A stretch of DNA of 64,000 bases from Tenrec ecaudatus (GCF_050624435.1 NC_134532.1:122048070-122112069); one strand, 5' to 3'. Positions 1 through 11,700 are shown, numbered from the stretch's first letter. Notes: generated by a model not told the origin, from the letters alone. Program-made: numbers and translations.

Positions 1-242
1 CTTCCTTGTTTAATCTCTTTTATATCTCAAAATAAATTGACTCAGGATACAAGCTGATCCTATACTTTGTATCCTGCCTCATTAATACATTTGCTTCTGA
101 TTCTGTCTCATATCATAAAAGTTAGGATTTACAATACATAGGATAATGAGATCAGATCACAATGGAAAGTAACCACTAATACTGAAAAACTTGTCCGAGC
201 CAAGTTGACATGTATTTTGGGGGTACACAATACTGTTTATAA
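1..242 (-). repeat. Unclassified interspersed repeat fragment (LTR-like family)
   Basis: On the minus strand this stretch contains the segment ATGTCAACTTGGCT (around 198-211) followed by an AT-rich body. The same core recurs on the + strand near 1417-1434 and 57085-57100, so it is a dispersed family. Similar sequence forms the 5' part of ERVL-associated LTRs in mammals, but I cannot name the family. The SPIN-like element at 243 lies directly against it. It sits in intron 1 of DNAJB14. Confidence 0.35.
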
Positions 243-430
243 CAGTGGTTCTCATCCTGTGGGTCGTGACCCCTTTGAAGATTTGACCCTTTCACAGGAG
301 TTGCCTGATTTATAACAGTAGCAAAATTACAGTTATGAAGTAGCCATGGAAATAATTTTATGGTTGGGGGGTCACCACAGCATGAGAAACTGTCAAAGGG
401 TTGCAGCATTAGGAAGTGTGAGAACCACTG
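243..430 (-). mobile_element. SPIN-like non-autonomous hAT element, copy 1
   Basis: This 188-bp element starts CAGTGGTTCTC and ends GAGAACCACTG, a hAT-type terminal inverted repeat. The flanks GTTTATAA (235-242) and GTCTATGG (431-438) form a decayed 8-bp target duplication. The interior, read on the minus strand, has the CTTCCTAATGC, GTCACCACAGC-type and ACCCACAGG blocks of SPIN elements. It has no coding capacity and would depend on a hAT transposase in trans. The SPIN assignment rests on memory of the family. Confidence 0.8.
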
Positions 431-539
431 GTCTATGGCAACGTTTATATTCATTTCAAGTATGTTTGCTTTGATATCTGATATATAAGCAGATCTGTAC
501 ATGTGAGGGTAAATCAAAATATATTGCTACCAAAATCAT

Positions 540-1400
540 AGAAACTTTACTAAACAAAAATATTAAATTACGAAGTTATTGTTTATATATACTCCATATA
601 AGTCTATAAATGTCCATACTCTTGATTTATACCATATCAAAACGGGAGTGTTGGCGTCCATCCTGGATGGATGAAAAGTGATTCTCTTTTTAATTTTCTT
701 TGACATTTAGGGAATAAAAAGTCTGGAGCAGGCGTCCTCAAACTGGCCCGCTGAAGGCATTTATCTCACCTGCCGGGTGTTTTTGCCCTGTTTGTTTTTT
801 TAATTCAAAGTAAGATAGGTGCATAGGAATTTGTTCATAGTTTTTGTTTGTTTGTTTTTTAACTATAGTCCGACCCTCCAACAGATCTGAGGGACAGTGA
901 ACTGGCCCCCTGTTTAAAAAGTTTGATGACCCCTGATATGGAGGGTCAAACTCAGTGTTGTAGGTTGTGTAGAGTAAGATTTCGTATAAAACGCTAGGAC
1001 ATCCCTTGCGGAATGAGCAGGTGCATTGTGATAGAAACAAATTCCTCAGTGCAGTTTTCCTTCCATTTTCCTCACCAATGCAGGTTTTAATTTTCTTAAA
1101 ACATCTTCTTAATAAGCCCATATGATGATTGTTTCATGTTCTTTCAGAAAATCTATCAGTTACCCCTTTGAAGTTCCAAAAGTACAGTCGCCATAACCTT
1201 CTGAGCACCTCTCTGTTTAGAATTTAACTGACCCGGCAGATCTTGGAAGCTGCTGTTTTGACTGGACCTTGCTCTTTGATCATATTGGTTATTCCAACAC
1301 TCTTCCATGGCTATTACCGTTCCAAACTTATTAAAAAACTAACGGAAAGATCATTTATTGGAACTAACTGATCAAGTTCATGTAATGCTTTTGGAACCTC
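540..1400 (-). mobile_element. Mariner transposase remnant, family B copy 1, interrupted by a hAT element
   Basis: Read on the minus strand, the stretch around 1130-1190 gives a KVMAT-like mariner motif. The stretch around 1020-1045 gives HNAPAHSAR, which corresponds to the block holding the second catalytic Asp of mariner DD34D transposases. The pieces lie in different frames with stops, so it is dead. The match continues below 721, and the 207-bp OC1-like element at 729-935 splits it. A homologous copy lies at 62090-63830. The outer limits are approximate. Confidence 0.55.
729..935 (+). mobile_element. OC1-like non-autonomous hAT element
   Basis: The element starts CAGGCGTCCTCAAACT and ends AGTTTGATGACCCCTG, imperfect hAT inverted termini. 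It is flanked by GTCTGGAG (721-728) and ATATGGAG (936-943), an 8-bp duplication with two differences. The subterminal blocks GGCCCGC..., CTATAGTCCG and GAGGGACAGTGAACTGG are those of the OC1 (OposCharlie1) group. It is non-coding. It interrupts the mariner relic around it and is therefore younger than that relic. Confidence 0.75.
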
Positions 1401-1407
1401 TGATAGT

Positions 1408-1550
1408 TAAAGTTTTGTGTCAACTTGGCTATGCCAGTTGCTTGGCAGTTGAGATGCAGTAATTGCCTATGACATGTTGCCAGGAGAGACCAGTCCCTGG
1501 AGAAGGACATCATGCTTGGGAAAGTAGAGCAGCAAAAAAGAGGAAGGGCT
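1408..1550 (+). repeat. LTR-like fragment joined to an RTE 3'-end fragment
   Basis: The first about 55 bases carry the TGTGTCAACTTGGCT core of the unclassified family also seen at 1-242. From about 1478 the sequence switches to the 3' part of a BovB/RTE ORF, with the block CCAGTCCCTGGAGAAGGACA, the segment just before the RTE stop. Both pieces are short and broken. Confidence 0.5.
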
Positions 1551-3885
1551 CTGTCATTTATATAATTAATTTTATTAAAAAATAATCTTGGTGGTATTCA
1601 TCAGCATTCTTAAATATGTGATTTTTCCCATTCACTATTAATTTCAACTATTGGTTTTCTTGTATCAGAAAAAAAATTCAACTAATGCTTTGATTTTCTT
1701 TTTTCAGGGCTCCAACTGTATGCCTGTTAGATCTTCTGTATGTATCTACAGTATTCCACTCTCTCTCAAATTATATTTAATTAAAGATTAAAAATTATCC
1801 TCTTAATCTCTTTCCTTTAACACATTTTTATCCTTATTCTTTGATTATTCTCATTTCTTATTTGTGAATAGTTTTTATTTCTTAATCTTTTCTGAGTTCT
1901 ATCCTCTATGAATAAATACTTTTTGTGTCTTTCAAATTCAGATTTATGCTATTCTTTCATATTATGTATTCTTAAGGTTTTTATAGCATGTTTAGAAATA
2001 GTTGGTTATAGTATTGATCTGTCTTTGTAGATCTTTATGTGTTCATTGTCTTCAAAGATTTGTGTTATCTTTCTCATATGATAACTGTATATTGTATTTT
2101 GACATTTTTCCTTTTCCATTTTTGTGATTTCATTTTAGTTAAGTGTTCTAAATATAGGAGGATCTTCTCGTTTGTGTACATTAGAAAGTGTGCCATCTCC
2201 CTACTTCCTTTTCCTTCCCAACTGTTATTCCGGTCTTCTCTTGTCCTCCTCCCCTCGTCCCCATTGCTTTTGCCCCCCTCCTCGGCTTTTAATACTCGTC
2301 AATTTCTCCTTGTCGTATCACTGTTCTGGAAGGGAGGTTTAAGCGTATTCAATTTTGAGAGTTTTAGTATCTACACTGTTAATTTTCTTGACAATGTTTG
2401 CATTTACCCATTAGTTAAGTGAGCTAAATTAATTCCTTCTGAACACTCTCTTCTCAGTTTTGCTTGATAGGCTAAATATAGGGCTCTTCATGGTTATTTT
2501 GTGACTCTTCTGTTCCCTGGCCTGGCTTATGCCCATTACTGCCCTGTGACTGCCCGCTAAATGCTAATACCCACATAGATTCTGGAGCTGCTTGTGATTT
2601 GCCTCCACTTTCTAGTACTTTGAGATGTTGCCTACGAAGTGTTGACCTTGTTAGTGAGTTGCTGTGTGTACCATTTTGGGAAAATTTGGGAAGCTACTGC
2701 CCTAATCATCTTTCTTTTTCTCTTTTTCCCCTAATCTTTCTCGCTAGTAATGTTTGATTTTTTAAAGTTGGTTCGCAACATTGCAAAATGTTTAGTATTT
2801 AAAAGTATATAATATTAAAAAATGTTTCATATTTCAAACTATGAAACATTAGAAGATGTTGCATATTTACAAATTGTGAACCACTACCCCAGACCATGCA
2901 GAACTCCTCTCAAAATTAGCATTGTGATTGCCTTAAATTAGGACTGAACTACATTAAAAATTGAATATATCTTAAATATATTTAGTTTATAACTAAATAG
3001 ATTGCTTTCTGAGTGAGTGCCTTTCTTTGAACATTTGTTTGCTGAAATTTATGAGGAGCAAAAATTTAAACGCATGTGCATCAAAATCTGTCTGCATTTG
3101 TTAATGCATGAAATTAACACTCCTTTCCTTTTGAAAAACCACCAACAGCAACAACACAAAATCCATTCTGTCTTTTTGTTTCTGTGCCCAAGAGAGCAAT
3201 ATGCAATGGTGGCATATTGTTGTGATTTTCAGGAGTGGGGAGTGGGAATCTGCCTTTTTCGCATGTGTGATGTTGCAGGGAAATCTGGATAAAATATTTT
3301 GTATAATCAATTTGATTTAAGTTGTAGATGACTTAGTGAATCAAATTTGCCAATTTGGCAGGAAAAAAACACTGTGATAACTAAGGGGACATCAAGACAT
3401 TGATGGAAAAATTCAGTTATCTTTTCATTCAGTTTTTTCCATAATGTAAGTTTTCTTTGCTCAGGAAAATGTTCTAAACAAAATATCTAATTTTTTAGCA
3501 TCAATATTATCTTGTTTACTTCCATAGCAATCTGTTTCTTATCTGACTTAACCAGATAACCTTTCACATCATTATAGTGAGAACAGCATTTTTTGCATTA
3601 GGCCTTTTTTTCACCATCTTCTTGAAACTGCCGTTATTCTTGAAGTAATATTCCATTTCTAGGTGACATATTTCTTTGCTGAGCAAAATTGCTAATAATT
3701 TTTTTCTGAGTTGAAGTAGCTTTGCTATGCTTATATTTGGTCTCTTGATTTTAACATAAGTAACTTTTTAAATGTAAATAACTTGAAAATTTTTCATTGC
3801 TGTATATTTTTTTCTTGATAGATTTTTCTCTTAGCAAAGGCTTTTACAGCGACCATAAATGTTAACTTCTGTTTCCTTTTGGTTG
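1551..3885. other. DNAJB14 intron 1, no recognised element
   Basis: This is AT-rich intronic DNA with pyrimidine-rich runs (around 1680-1720 and 2200-2290). I see no exon with splice sites, no tandem array and no repeat family I can name. The short open frames are of the size expected by chance. Confidence 0.4.
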
Positions 3886-3969
3886 TATTTGCCACCGAGT
3901 AGCTTCCAACTCATAGGACATGCGTAAGACAGTAGAAGACCCAGATGAGCTAAGGTGATGTGCTTTAGC

Positions 3970-4125
3970 CATGCTATCAGGAGGGTCCAGTCCATGGAAA
4001 AGGACATCATGTTTGGTAAAGTAGAAGGACAGATAGAATGATTGTGAGGATGGCGTACAGCCAGTCAGTGTTCTTTTGTAACCAGGTTGCTATAAGTTGG
4101 TGGCACCTAACAAGAACATCAGTAA
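3970..4125 (+). mobile_element. RTE (BovB-type) 3'-end fragment
   Basis: The segment matches the end of the RTE ORF and its tail: an AGGACATCATG block, then AGGATGGCG, then the terminal GGTGGCACCTAACAAGAACA. It lies on the + strand just before the much longer antisense RTE copy that starts near 4244. The two therefore face each other 3' end to 3' end. Confidence 0.65.
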
Positions 4126-4243
4126 TAATTTCTCACTAAGGTAGCAATACTTTTTAACCTACACTTAAATTTATTTGTAGCTTCTTTGATATTTTTGCCT
4201 AGGCAGTCATATGATTTGCAAATAACTGTTTTGGTTAGATAGT

Positions 4244-5739
4244 AGTTGTTGACAGGTGCCGTCCAGAGGATTCTGACAATCGTGACCTTATGCACACCAT
4301 CTTCACAATTGTTCTTAAGCTTAAGCCCATTGTTGCAGTCACTGTGTCAATCCAGCTCCTAGAGGGCCATCCCCTCCTTCACTGTCCCGCTACTGAGCAT
4401 GATGCCCTCTCCTGGGATTGGTCTCTCCTGACAACATGTCCAAAGTAAGTAAGACAAAGTCTTGCCATCTTTGCCTTTAAGGAGCACTCTGGCAATACTT
4501 CTTCCAAGACAGATTGGTCTGTCCTTTTAGCAGTCCGTGGTACGATCCGTATTCTTCTCTGGCACCACAATTCAAATGCATCGAATCTTCTACAGCTTTC
4601 CTAATTCAGTGTCCAACTTCACACATAAAGGGGGCAATTGAAAATACCATGGCTTGAGTCAGTCATATCGTAGTTCTCAAAGTAATATCCTTTATTTCCA
4701 ATACTCTAAAGAGGTCTTGGTGCAGCAGATTTACCTACTGTAATGTGTCTTTTGATCTCTTGATGACTGCTTCCATGAGAATTGATTGTGAATCTAAGTG
4801 AGACACAAATCTTTGATAACTTCAACCTTTTCTCCTGATGTCACCTATTGGTCCAGTTGTGAGGATTTGTGTGTGTGTTCTTTACATGTACTGAAGACTG
4901 CAATCTTTGACCTTTATCAACAAGTGTTTCAGTCCTTCGTACTTTCAGCAAGCAAGCTTGTATCTACAGATCACAGGTTCTTCATCGCCTTCCTCCAATC
5001 CTGATGCCACACTCTTCTTCCTGTAATCCAGCTTCTCTGATGATCTGCACCTATACTGATTGAATAAGTGTGGTGAGAGACGACAACCCTGTCACACGCC
5101 TTTGCTGATTTAAATTCATGCGGTATCCCCTCGTACTGTTCAAACAGCTGCCTCTTGGTTTCATGTATAAGTTCCGAATGAGCACAGGGAAGTGCTCTGG
5201 AATCGCCATTCTTCTCTAGGCTATTCATAGTTGGTTATGATCTGCACAGTCAAATGCCTTACCATATAGTCAGTAAAACACAAGTTAGCATCATTCTGCC
5301 ATATTCCGCTTGCAGCCAAGACCCATATGACATTCGCAATGATACTTCTTGTTCCACATCCTCTTCTGAGTCCAGCCTGAAACTCTTTCAGCTCATTGTC
5401 AGTATATTGCTGCAACTGCTGTTGAATGATCTTCAGCAACATTTTGCTGGAATGTGAGATCAATGATGCTGTTCTATAATGTGAGCATTCTGTTGTGTCA
5501 CCTTTTTTTGGAATGGGCATAGTATGGACCTCTTCCAGTCAGTTGACCAGTTAACTAGCTTCCAAATTTCCTTGCAAGTGCTTCCAGTACTTCATCAGCT
5601 TGTTGAAACATTTCAGTTGGTATTCCATCAATTTTTGGAGTGTTGTTTTGACTGATGATTTCAGTGCAGCTTGAACTACTTCTTTCAGCACCAGTGGTTC
5701 TTGCTCATATGCTACCTCCTGAAATGGTGGACTGTCAAC
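4244..5739 (-). mobile_element. RTE (BovB-type) LINE, antisense, 3' half
   Basis: This is the 3' half of a non-LTR retrotransposon on the minus strand. Reverse-strand translation at 5520-5221 begins PIPKKGDTTECSHYRT and continues through QAGLRRGCGTRSIIA and FTDY, the fingers/palm region of an RTE reverse transcriptase. At 4570-4379 it gives WCQRRIRIVPRTAKRTDQS and ECSLKAKMARLCLTYFGHVV, the C-terminal domain. Frameshifts and stops interrupt the frame throughout, so it is a fossil. The pogo-like element at 5742-6721 cuts it, and it resumes at 6724. It lies opposite in sense to DNAJB14, in intron 1. Confidence 0.85.
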
Positions 5740-5741
5740 TA

Positions 5742-6721
5742 CCGTATATACTTGTGTATAAGCCGAGTTTTTCAGCACAAAAAATGTGCTGAAAAACTGT
5801 GGTTCAGCTTATACATGGGTCAGTGCTACCCCAACAAGATGTAACATCTCGGCCCCCTGCACCAGGTAACGGGACGAGTGTCCATTATCTCACGAGTGAT
5901 TGCCGTTTCTCTGCTGTTCATTAAAAGCCCCGCTGACACTGCAGGGCTTTGAGTGTTTGTTTACTCACATCTAACTAATCAGAGCCGTCCTATGACGTGT
6001 GTCTTTGAATAAGCCTTTTAAAGACCATGTGTGGAGGATGTGGCATGAATGGATGTCATCCGGTCAAGCCCGACTAACAAAAGGAGGAAATCTCATGAAG
6101 CCTGACATAGAGTTAATAGCAAAGTGGGTTCGAGATGCATGGAAGACATTCCAGAAGACATGGTGCGACGTGCCTTCCAGAAATGTAGTATTAGTAAAGC
6201 TGTGGATGGCAGTGAAGACTGTGCTTTGTATGAAAATGACAGCAGTGATGGTGATGACGGAGATCTCAGTGAGGACAGCGTCTGTGATGACCTCACACCA
6301 GCTGAAGCTCTGCATTGGGATACGGATGATGATGAGGGATCCAGTTTTGAAGGATTTTAGCTTTTTCCATTTTAGCTTGGTTGTTGATTGAGCTCAGGGA
6401 CTAGCACTCTTAAGGCATCATTGTTGATACCTTATTTGTTGAATCTATTTTCCACTTACTGTGCTGGCTTACTAATGTTAAATGATTTTTGTCCTTTTAT
6501 TTATGTTTTTTATTTAAAATAAATATTTAAATACATTACCCCACTGGTGTCTCAATTTGTAGTAATTTTATTTTCATTTGTTTTTATTATTGAAACTCAC
6601 CAATAGCTTCTGCATTTTCCACCCTGGACTTATACTCGAGTCAATCAGTTTTTCTGGTTTCCAGGTAATAATTAGGTACCTCGGCTTATACTCGGGTTGG
6701 CTTATATTCGAGTATATACGG
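5742..6721 (+). mobile_element. Pogo-like (Tc1/mariner superfamily) DNA transposon, internally deleted
   Basis: The element starts CCGTATATACTTGTGTATAA and ends with the inverted match TTCGAGTATATACGG. TA at 5740-5741 and at 6722-6723 flanks it, which is the Tc1/mariner target duplication. The block ATAAGCC repeats inside both termini. On the + strand, 5998-6357 encodes what resembles the end of a pogo-type transposase: SLNKPFKDHV, KPDIELIAKWVRDAW, then EDMVRRAFQKCSI and an acidic tail ending EGSSFEGF with a TAG at 6358. The two halves lie in different frames, with a shift near 6140. The N-terminal HTH and the catalytic domain are absent, so the copy cannot move by itself. It is inserted in an antisense RTE. 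Confidence 0.8.
5998..6360 (+). pseudogene. Truncated pogo-type transposase, C-terminal part, frameshifted
   Basis: About 120 codons survive inside the 980-bp transposon. The first part (5998 to about 6140) reads SLNKPFKDH...IELIAKWVRDAW. A one-base shift then moves the frame to that of 6124-6360, which carries EDIPEDMVRRAFQKCSI, a Ser/Asp-rich acidic stretch and the terminal GSSFEGF. Pogo/Tigger-like transposases commonly end in such an acidic tail. There is no promoter, and no first or second catalytic Asp is present. The family is recognised by motif memory only. Confidence 0.65.
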
Positions 6722-6723
6722 TA

Positions 6724-7981
6724 GATCTTTTTGATAGTGACTTTGTATATTCTTTCAATCGTTTTATGTTTCCTGCATCACTCAGTATTTGACCCATAGA
6801 ATCTCTTAGTATTACAACTAAAGGCTTGAATTTTTTCATGATTTCCTTCAGTTTAAGATATGCTGAACATGTTCTTTTCGATTTTCTAACTCTAGATCTT
6901 TGCACATTTCATTTTAATATTTGTCTTTGTCTTCTGGAGCTGCCCTTTAACATTTTCTGTTCAGCTTTTTGACTTCATTTCTTCTGTTTGCTTTAGCTAC
7001 TTAATGGTTCAGAGCAAGTTTCAGAATCTCTTCTGAGATATACTTGGATCTTTTCTTCTTTTTCTGTCTTTTTAATGACCTTTCTTTTCTGTCTTTTGCA
7101 CTCTTCATGAATTATTTCTTGAGGTTCTTCCACAGCTTAACAAGTCAACTATCACTAGTGTCCAATACATCCAATCTTGAGATGTTCTCAAAATTCATGT
7201 GGGATAGACTCACGATAGTAATTTGGCTCTTATGGACTTGTTTTCATTTTTTTCAGCCTAAAGCTGAACTTATGCACCAGAGATGGTCTGTTCCATAGTC
7301 AGCCCCTAGCCTGGTTTTAACTGGTGATATTGAGCTTCTCCATTGTGTCTTCCCCAGACTGAATTCAAATTCAGTCAGTTTGAATTTTGTGTATTCTACG
7401 TCCATCTATTGTTGAACGTCATTGGTTTTTCAAAATTCTATCATGCAATCTCCAGCTTCATGTCTATCCCCAAAACCTTATGTTCCAACTGCTTTTCTTA
7501 CCTCATTGTTCCCAACTTTTGCATTCCAAATAATTATCTATGCATCTTGTTTGTACACTTGATCAAATTTCAACTTCTTTATCACTAGTTTTTGTGGTTG
7601 GTGCATACCGTAATGTGAATAATAGTTATATTTACTGGATTTCCATGAAGAAGGATAGATAAAATCCGGTCAACATTGTACTTCGGTATTGACTTTACAA
7701 TGTCCTTTTTGACAGTGCAGCATCATTCCTGTTGATTGTGTCATTCCCAGCACTGTAAAGCATATGCTTTTCTCATCCAAAATGGCCAATACCATTGCAC
7801 AAGGCTTGTAGTGACTATTACCTCTGAAGTGAGCAATCAATTCCTTCATTGTCTGTTCTTAGTCTGGAGGCTCTGCTGGAACCTGTTCCCTTTGGATGAA
7901 CCTGCTGACATTTGAAATATCAGTGACTTGGCTACTAGCATCAAAGCAACACACAAGTCACTCCAATATGACAAATTGACA
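6724..7981 (-). mobile_element. RTE (BovB-type) LINE, antisense, 5' half
   Basis: This continues the antisense RTE beyond the pogo insertion. On the minus strand, 6905-6702 reads KSKRTCSAYLKLKEIMKKFK and DSMGQILSDAGNIKRLKEYT, the linker between endonuclease and reverse transcriptase. Further on (about 7550-7300) are decayed endonuclease-domain segments, and the 5' untranslated start lies near 7981 (revcomp CTTGTCAATTTGTCATATTG). Without the pogo insert the copy is close to full length for RTE (about 2.75 kb plus). Confidence 0.8.
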
Positions 7982-8094
7982 AGTGATGGAATTCAGTGAT
8001 AGTCATTTCAAATTTCTTTCCATTTAAATTTATTAAAATCTACATGGTGATGTATGGATCAATAAGCAATTACATACATAAAAAATAATGCTTG

Positions 8095-8432
8095 CCAGGA
8101 GGGTGAAGGGAAGGTTAGTGAGAAAGGGGGAACAGATTACAAGAATCTACATATAACCTTCTCCCTGGGGGACGGACAGCAGAGAAGTGGGTGAGATGTT
8201 GGATGGTGAAGGTTATGATAAAATAATTTATAAATTATCAAGGGTTCATGGGGGATAGGGGAGCAGGGAGGGAGGGGAAAATGGGCTGATACCAAGGGCT
8301 CAAGTGGAAAGCAAATGTTTTGAGAATGGTGTGGGAAACGTACACAAGTGCTTGACACAATGGATGTATGTGTGGATTGTGATAAGAGTTGTACAAGCCC
8401 CCAATAAAATGATTTAATTATTAAAGAAAATA
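8095..8432 (+). mobile_element. Poly(A) retroelement family 'CCCCTAATAAAATGATT', copy A
   Basis: This is a 5'-truncated copy of a family found at least nine times in the window. Diagnostic blocks in order are GGGGGAACAGATTAC, CTCCCTGGGGGACGGACA, AAATTATCAAGGGTTCATG, a G-rich purine tract, AAATGTTTTGAGAATG, GATGTATG...GGATTGTGATAAGAG and the terminal CCCAATAAAATGATTTAA. It ends 144 bp upstream of DNAJB14 exon 2. Confidence 0.75.
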
Positions 8433-8575
8433 TTAATGCTTCCTATTTAAAACGACCCCGTTGGGAATTTGCTTACCTTCGTCTGCATTTGTATGCTTTA
8501 TTAGCTTCTTCTCAAGATGGTACATTTGTTCTCTGATTTCAACAGATAACAGTATATTTTTATATCTTTCTACAG

Positions 8576-8747
8576 CATTATTGGAGATAATCATGAAAAA
8601 CGGAAGCACAGCTGGGAATGGCCCCCATTACCGAGGCCCATCGGGATGCGGTGTTCAGAACGAGACTCATTGCACGAAGGACAGCAGGTCTGCTAGTGGT
8701 GAAAGTCCAAAAGGCTACACCAAAGACCAAGTAGATGGAGTTCTCAG
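8576..8747 (+). CDS. DNAJB14: DNAJB14 exon 2
   Basis: Residues 45-102. The exon is preceded by a TTTCTACAG acceptor and followed by a GTAAGAAT donor. It starts at the second base of an Ala codon and ends after two bases of Ser102. The protein reads [15 protein letters not shown], then a Ser/Gly-rich linker, then [11 protein letters not shown] just before the J domain. The linker is the least conserved part against the human protein as I remember it (for example ...[15 protein letters not shown]). Confidence 0.93.
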
Positions 8748-11700
8748 GTAAGAATAAATGTGATTTCCATGTTAGCTATACTTGATGCTAATGTTTTTAT
8801 GTGGGAACAACTTGAAATGTTTTAATTAAAATTCAACAGACATCGGGGAACTGAACTCTGTTGGTCTCCAGCTTCATGTTCTTTGTGGGATCAATCAGTA
8901 ATTGACCAGCTCAGGTTTAGTCCTTGAAGCAACTGTACGGTGACACAAAGCTACTTCAAAATACTTTAGGAAAAGGACAATTATTTGAAGTTTTTACTAC
9001 AGTACACTACGGAGATTGGGATATTGAAAAGAAATGAAGAGGGGGTTATGCCTTATGTAGATGTGCAAATGGGAAAATTAGATAAGAGAGGAAAGTTGAG
9101 GTCAGTAAGAACAGCATTTGTCATTGTTCACGTATATTAATAATGGGTGGTTGCTGTTTTCTGTTCATATTCTTTCTTCAAGGATATTTTTGAGTGTAGA
9201 GGTGCAAAAACCTTAACGTTCGCTCCCCTTTTCATCTTACTCTTATTATCCTGCCTCATTTTTTTAGTTTCACCTCATGATGCACCTCTGTATACAACAG
9301 AAAATTAAACTAAAGTGTAAGGATGAAGAATTTTGAACAAGGATTAATCAGATAATTCTCGAGGCAGACTTACAGTAAAAATGACTAGCTCGAGTAGTCA
9401 GATTCAGCCTTACTCTCTTGTGCCCTTTTTTGTTTATTTCTCAAAATTGACTTTTATCCCCCCCCCCTTCCACCATTATTAGAAATAAAACCAAAATACT
9501 GAAACAAAATAATTTTCCCACCTTAGGTTCTTAGTTCATTATTTTTTTACTTATTATAATTGTATCCATTTGTATTGAAGAAAATGGATTTATCACCTAG
9601 CCTCAATTTTTAAATCAAGTAGCAATACATTTATATTTTGCCTTTCCCCCTATAAGTTTAAATGCTAAAGCTTAATTATAACCTTTTGTCTGAGTGTGAC
9701 CACATAAGAAAAAGCTCTCTTCTGATGGTATGCCATAGTAAAGACTTTGATTAGCATGGATGCAAGAGAATCACTCTGGGAACATGAATGCTGCTGCGAA
9801 CCACTTTCGTAAGTGCTGTTCTGTGTCGGACATGGTAAATAAGGAGAGAAGACTTGCTTTCTAGTGTCTTTCAGAAGAAGCTTCTGTAAGGGAAGATACT
9901 GAGAGGTATAGGTATTCCTGAAAACCACATCCGAAGTTGTATTTTCTTGTAGGAACTACTTTATGTTAGAAGAATATGTTCTTAGGGAAGAACAAATAAA
10001 ATTAGTTGTGCTAGATATGATTTTCATTTAGAGTCATTTTGTGATTTTTTTTTCTTCTAAGAAAGGTTGCTCCAAAGAGCTTCAAGTTCATGGGAAATGG
10101 AATTAAAATGACTTTTCCTTTTCCATGAGCTTTTTTGACACACGCCCCGTATGCGAAACCTATATGGAGCCCTGGTGGTGTACTGGTTACGCATTGTGCT
10201 GCAGTCAGCAAGGTCAGCAGTTCAAAGCCATGAACTTCTCCAAGAGAAAGAAATGACGTTTTCTACTCAGAATTATAGACTCGGAAGCTCACAGAGGCAG
10301 TTTTACCCTGTCCCATAGAGTCACTATAAGTTGCCATCAACTCAGTGGCAATGAACTTGGATTTTGGTTTTGTAGAGCCTATATATTTGAACATATTAGA
10401 ACAATACTATAGTTTTGAAGAATAGCAATCTCTCAACACTCGTGTGTTTTTTTTAAGTCCAACCCCCGCCCATTTTCATTTCTACTCTCAAACCTTGCCT
10501 TCAAAGGAAAAGAGAAACAGGCAAGATGTAGTAGAAATAAGGGAGAGCAGTGATATCTTTGTTGTGACTTTGATAGTATATATCAAATATGTATGGTTAT
10601 CCAAAGACCATCTGGACAGTGGAAAAATGAAGATGGTGGAGGGTCCAGATAACCGGTTGTATGTGGCCAGATGAAGTGGAGAAATGAAACATTAAGGGCG
10701 TTTGTGTCTGTTGGCTGCTGTCTTTTTTCTGTGACATTTGATGTAAGATTGTTTTCGGAGAGAAGAAAAGAAGCGCCTGAAAGCTTGAGGAGTGCGGTAG
10801 ACGTATGGAATCATCAGAAGTGCTCCCTCAGTGACATAGCAGGTCACTAGCTAAAGCATCCGGTGTGTTTTTGTTTTTTGCTTTCCTTATACCCAGGGGA
10901 TTTTTCTGAAGAAATCCAGCTATCTTGGTGGTTAGCATGATTATGCCAACGAGTTGCTCAGTAACAGTTTGACTCAATGGGGAGAAGCCATGCAATACCA
11001 CTGCATTGGTTGCATAAGTACCAGGGAGTGTACGGGAAGACAGAAGAGTGGTAACTTTGTAAAACTAGCATTCTGTGAAACAAAGTATGGTTTGTTTGTT
11101 TTTTTGAGTTAGAAAAATACGGCATGGACCTGATTTGAGGAAGTTTTTAAGGTCTCATTTTGAAAAGGAATAACTTTTAGACATTTAGAGTATCAGTTTG
11201 ACATAATTTTCTGGGCTTTCGTTTTATTTTTCAGTTCAGATGTTTTGTATAATTGCTAAATCATATGAATTGTGTGGATTTGGATCTGATTTAAGCTGCA
11301 ACCCTTTAAAGAAAAGGAATAGAAATCATATGCCAGACCTAGAAAGAAAGTAATCATTTGCGTTAGCGATAAACAAGTACACTAATTAAATTTAGCTTCT
11401 TTTCAACTAACCAACTCTACCTCTGAAAGAAAGAGTTACAAAACCCTCTCCCACTGCCCATCCCCCACTGGGAGGAGCCCCAAGACATGTGGGTTAGGAG
11501 GTGGGCTGCTAGTCCAAAGGTCTGCAGTGCAAAATCGCAGCTGCTGAGGGAGAAAGAGGAGGCCTGCCCTGGAAAGACTCCAGCTTTGGAGACCCAGAGG
11601 CACTTTTGCTCTGCTGTTTGAGTCACCACGAGTTGGAATCAACTTGACGGTCCCCTCCACACATTCTGTTTCATGCTCGTAAGAAATAGAGGATGGATTC

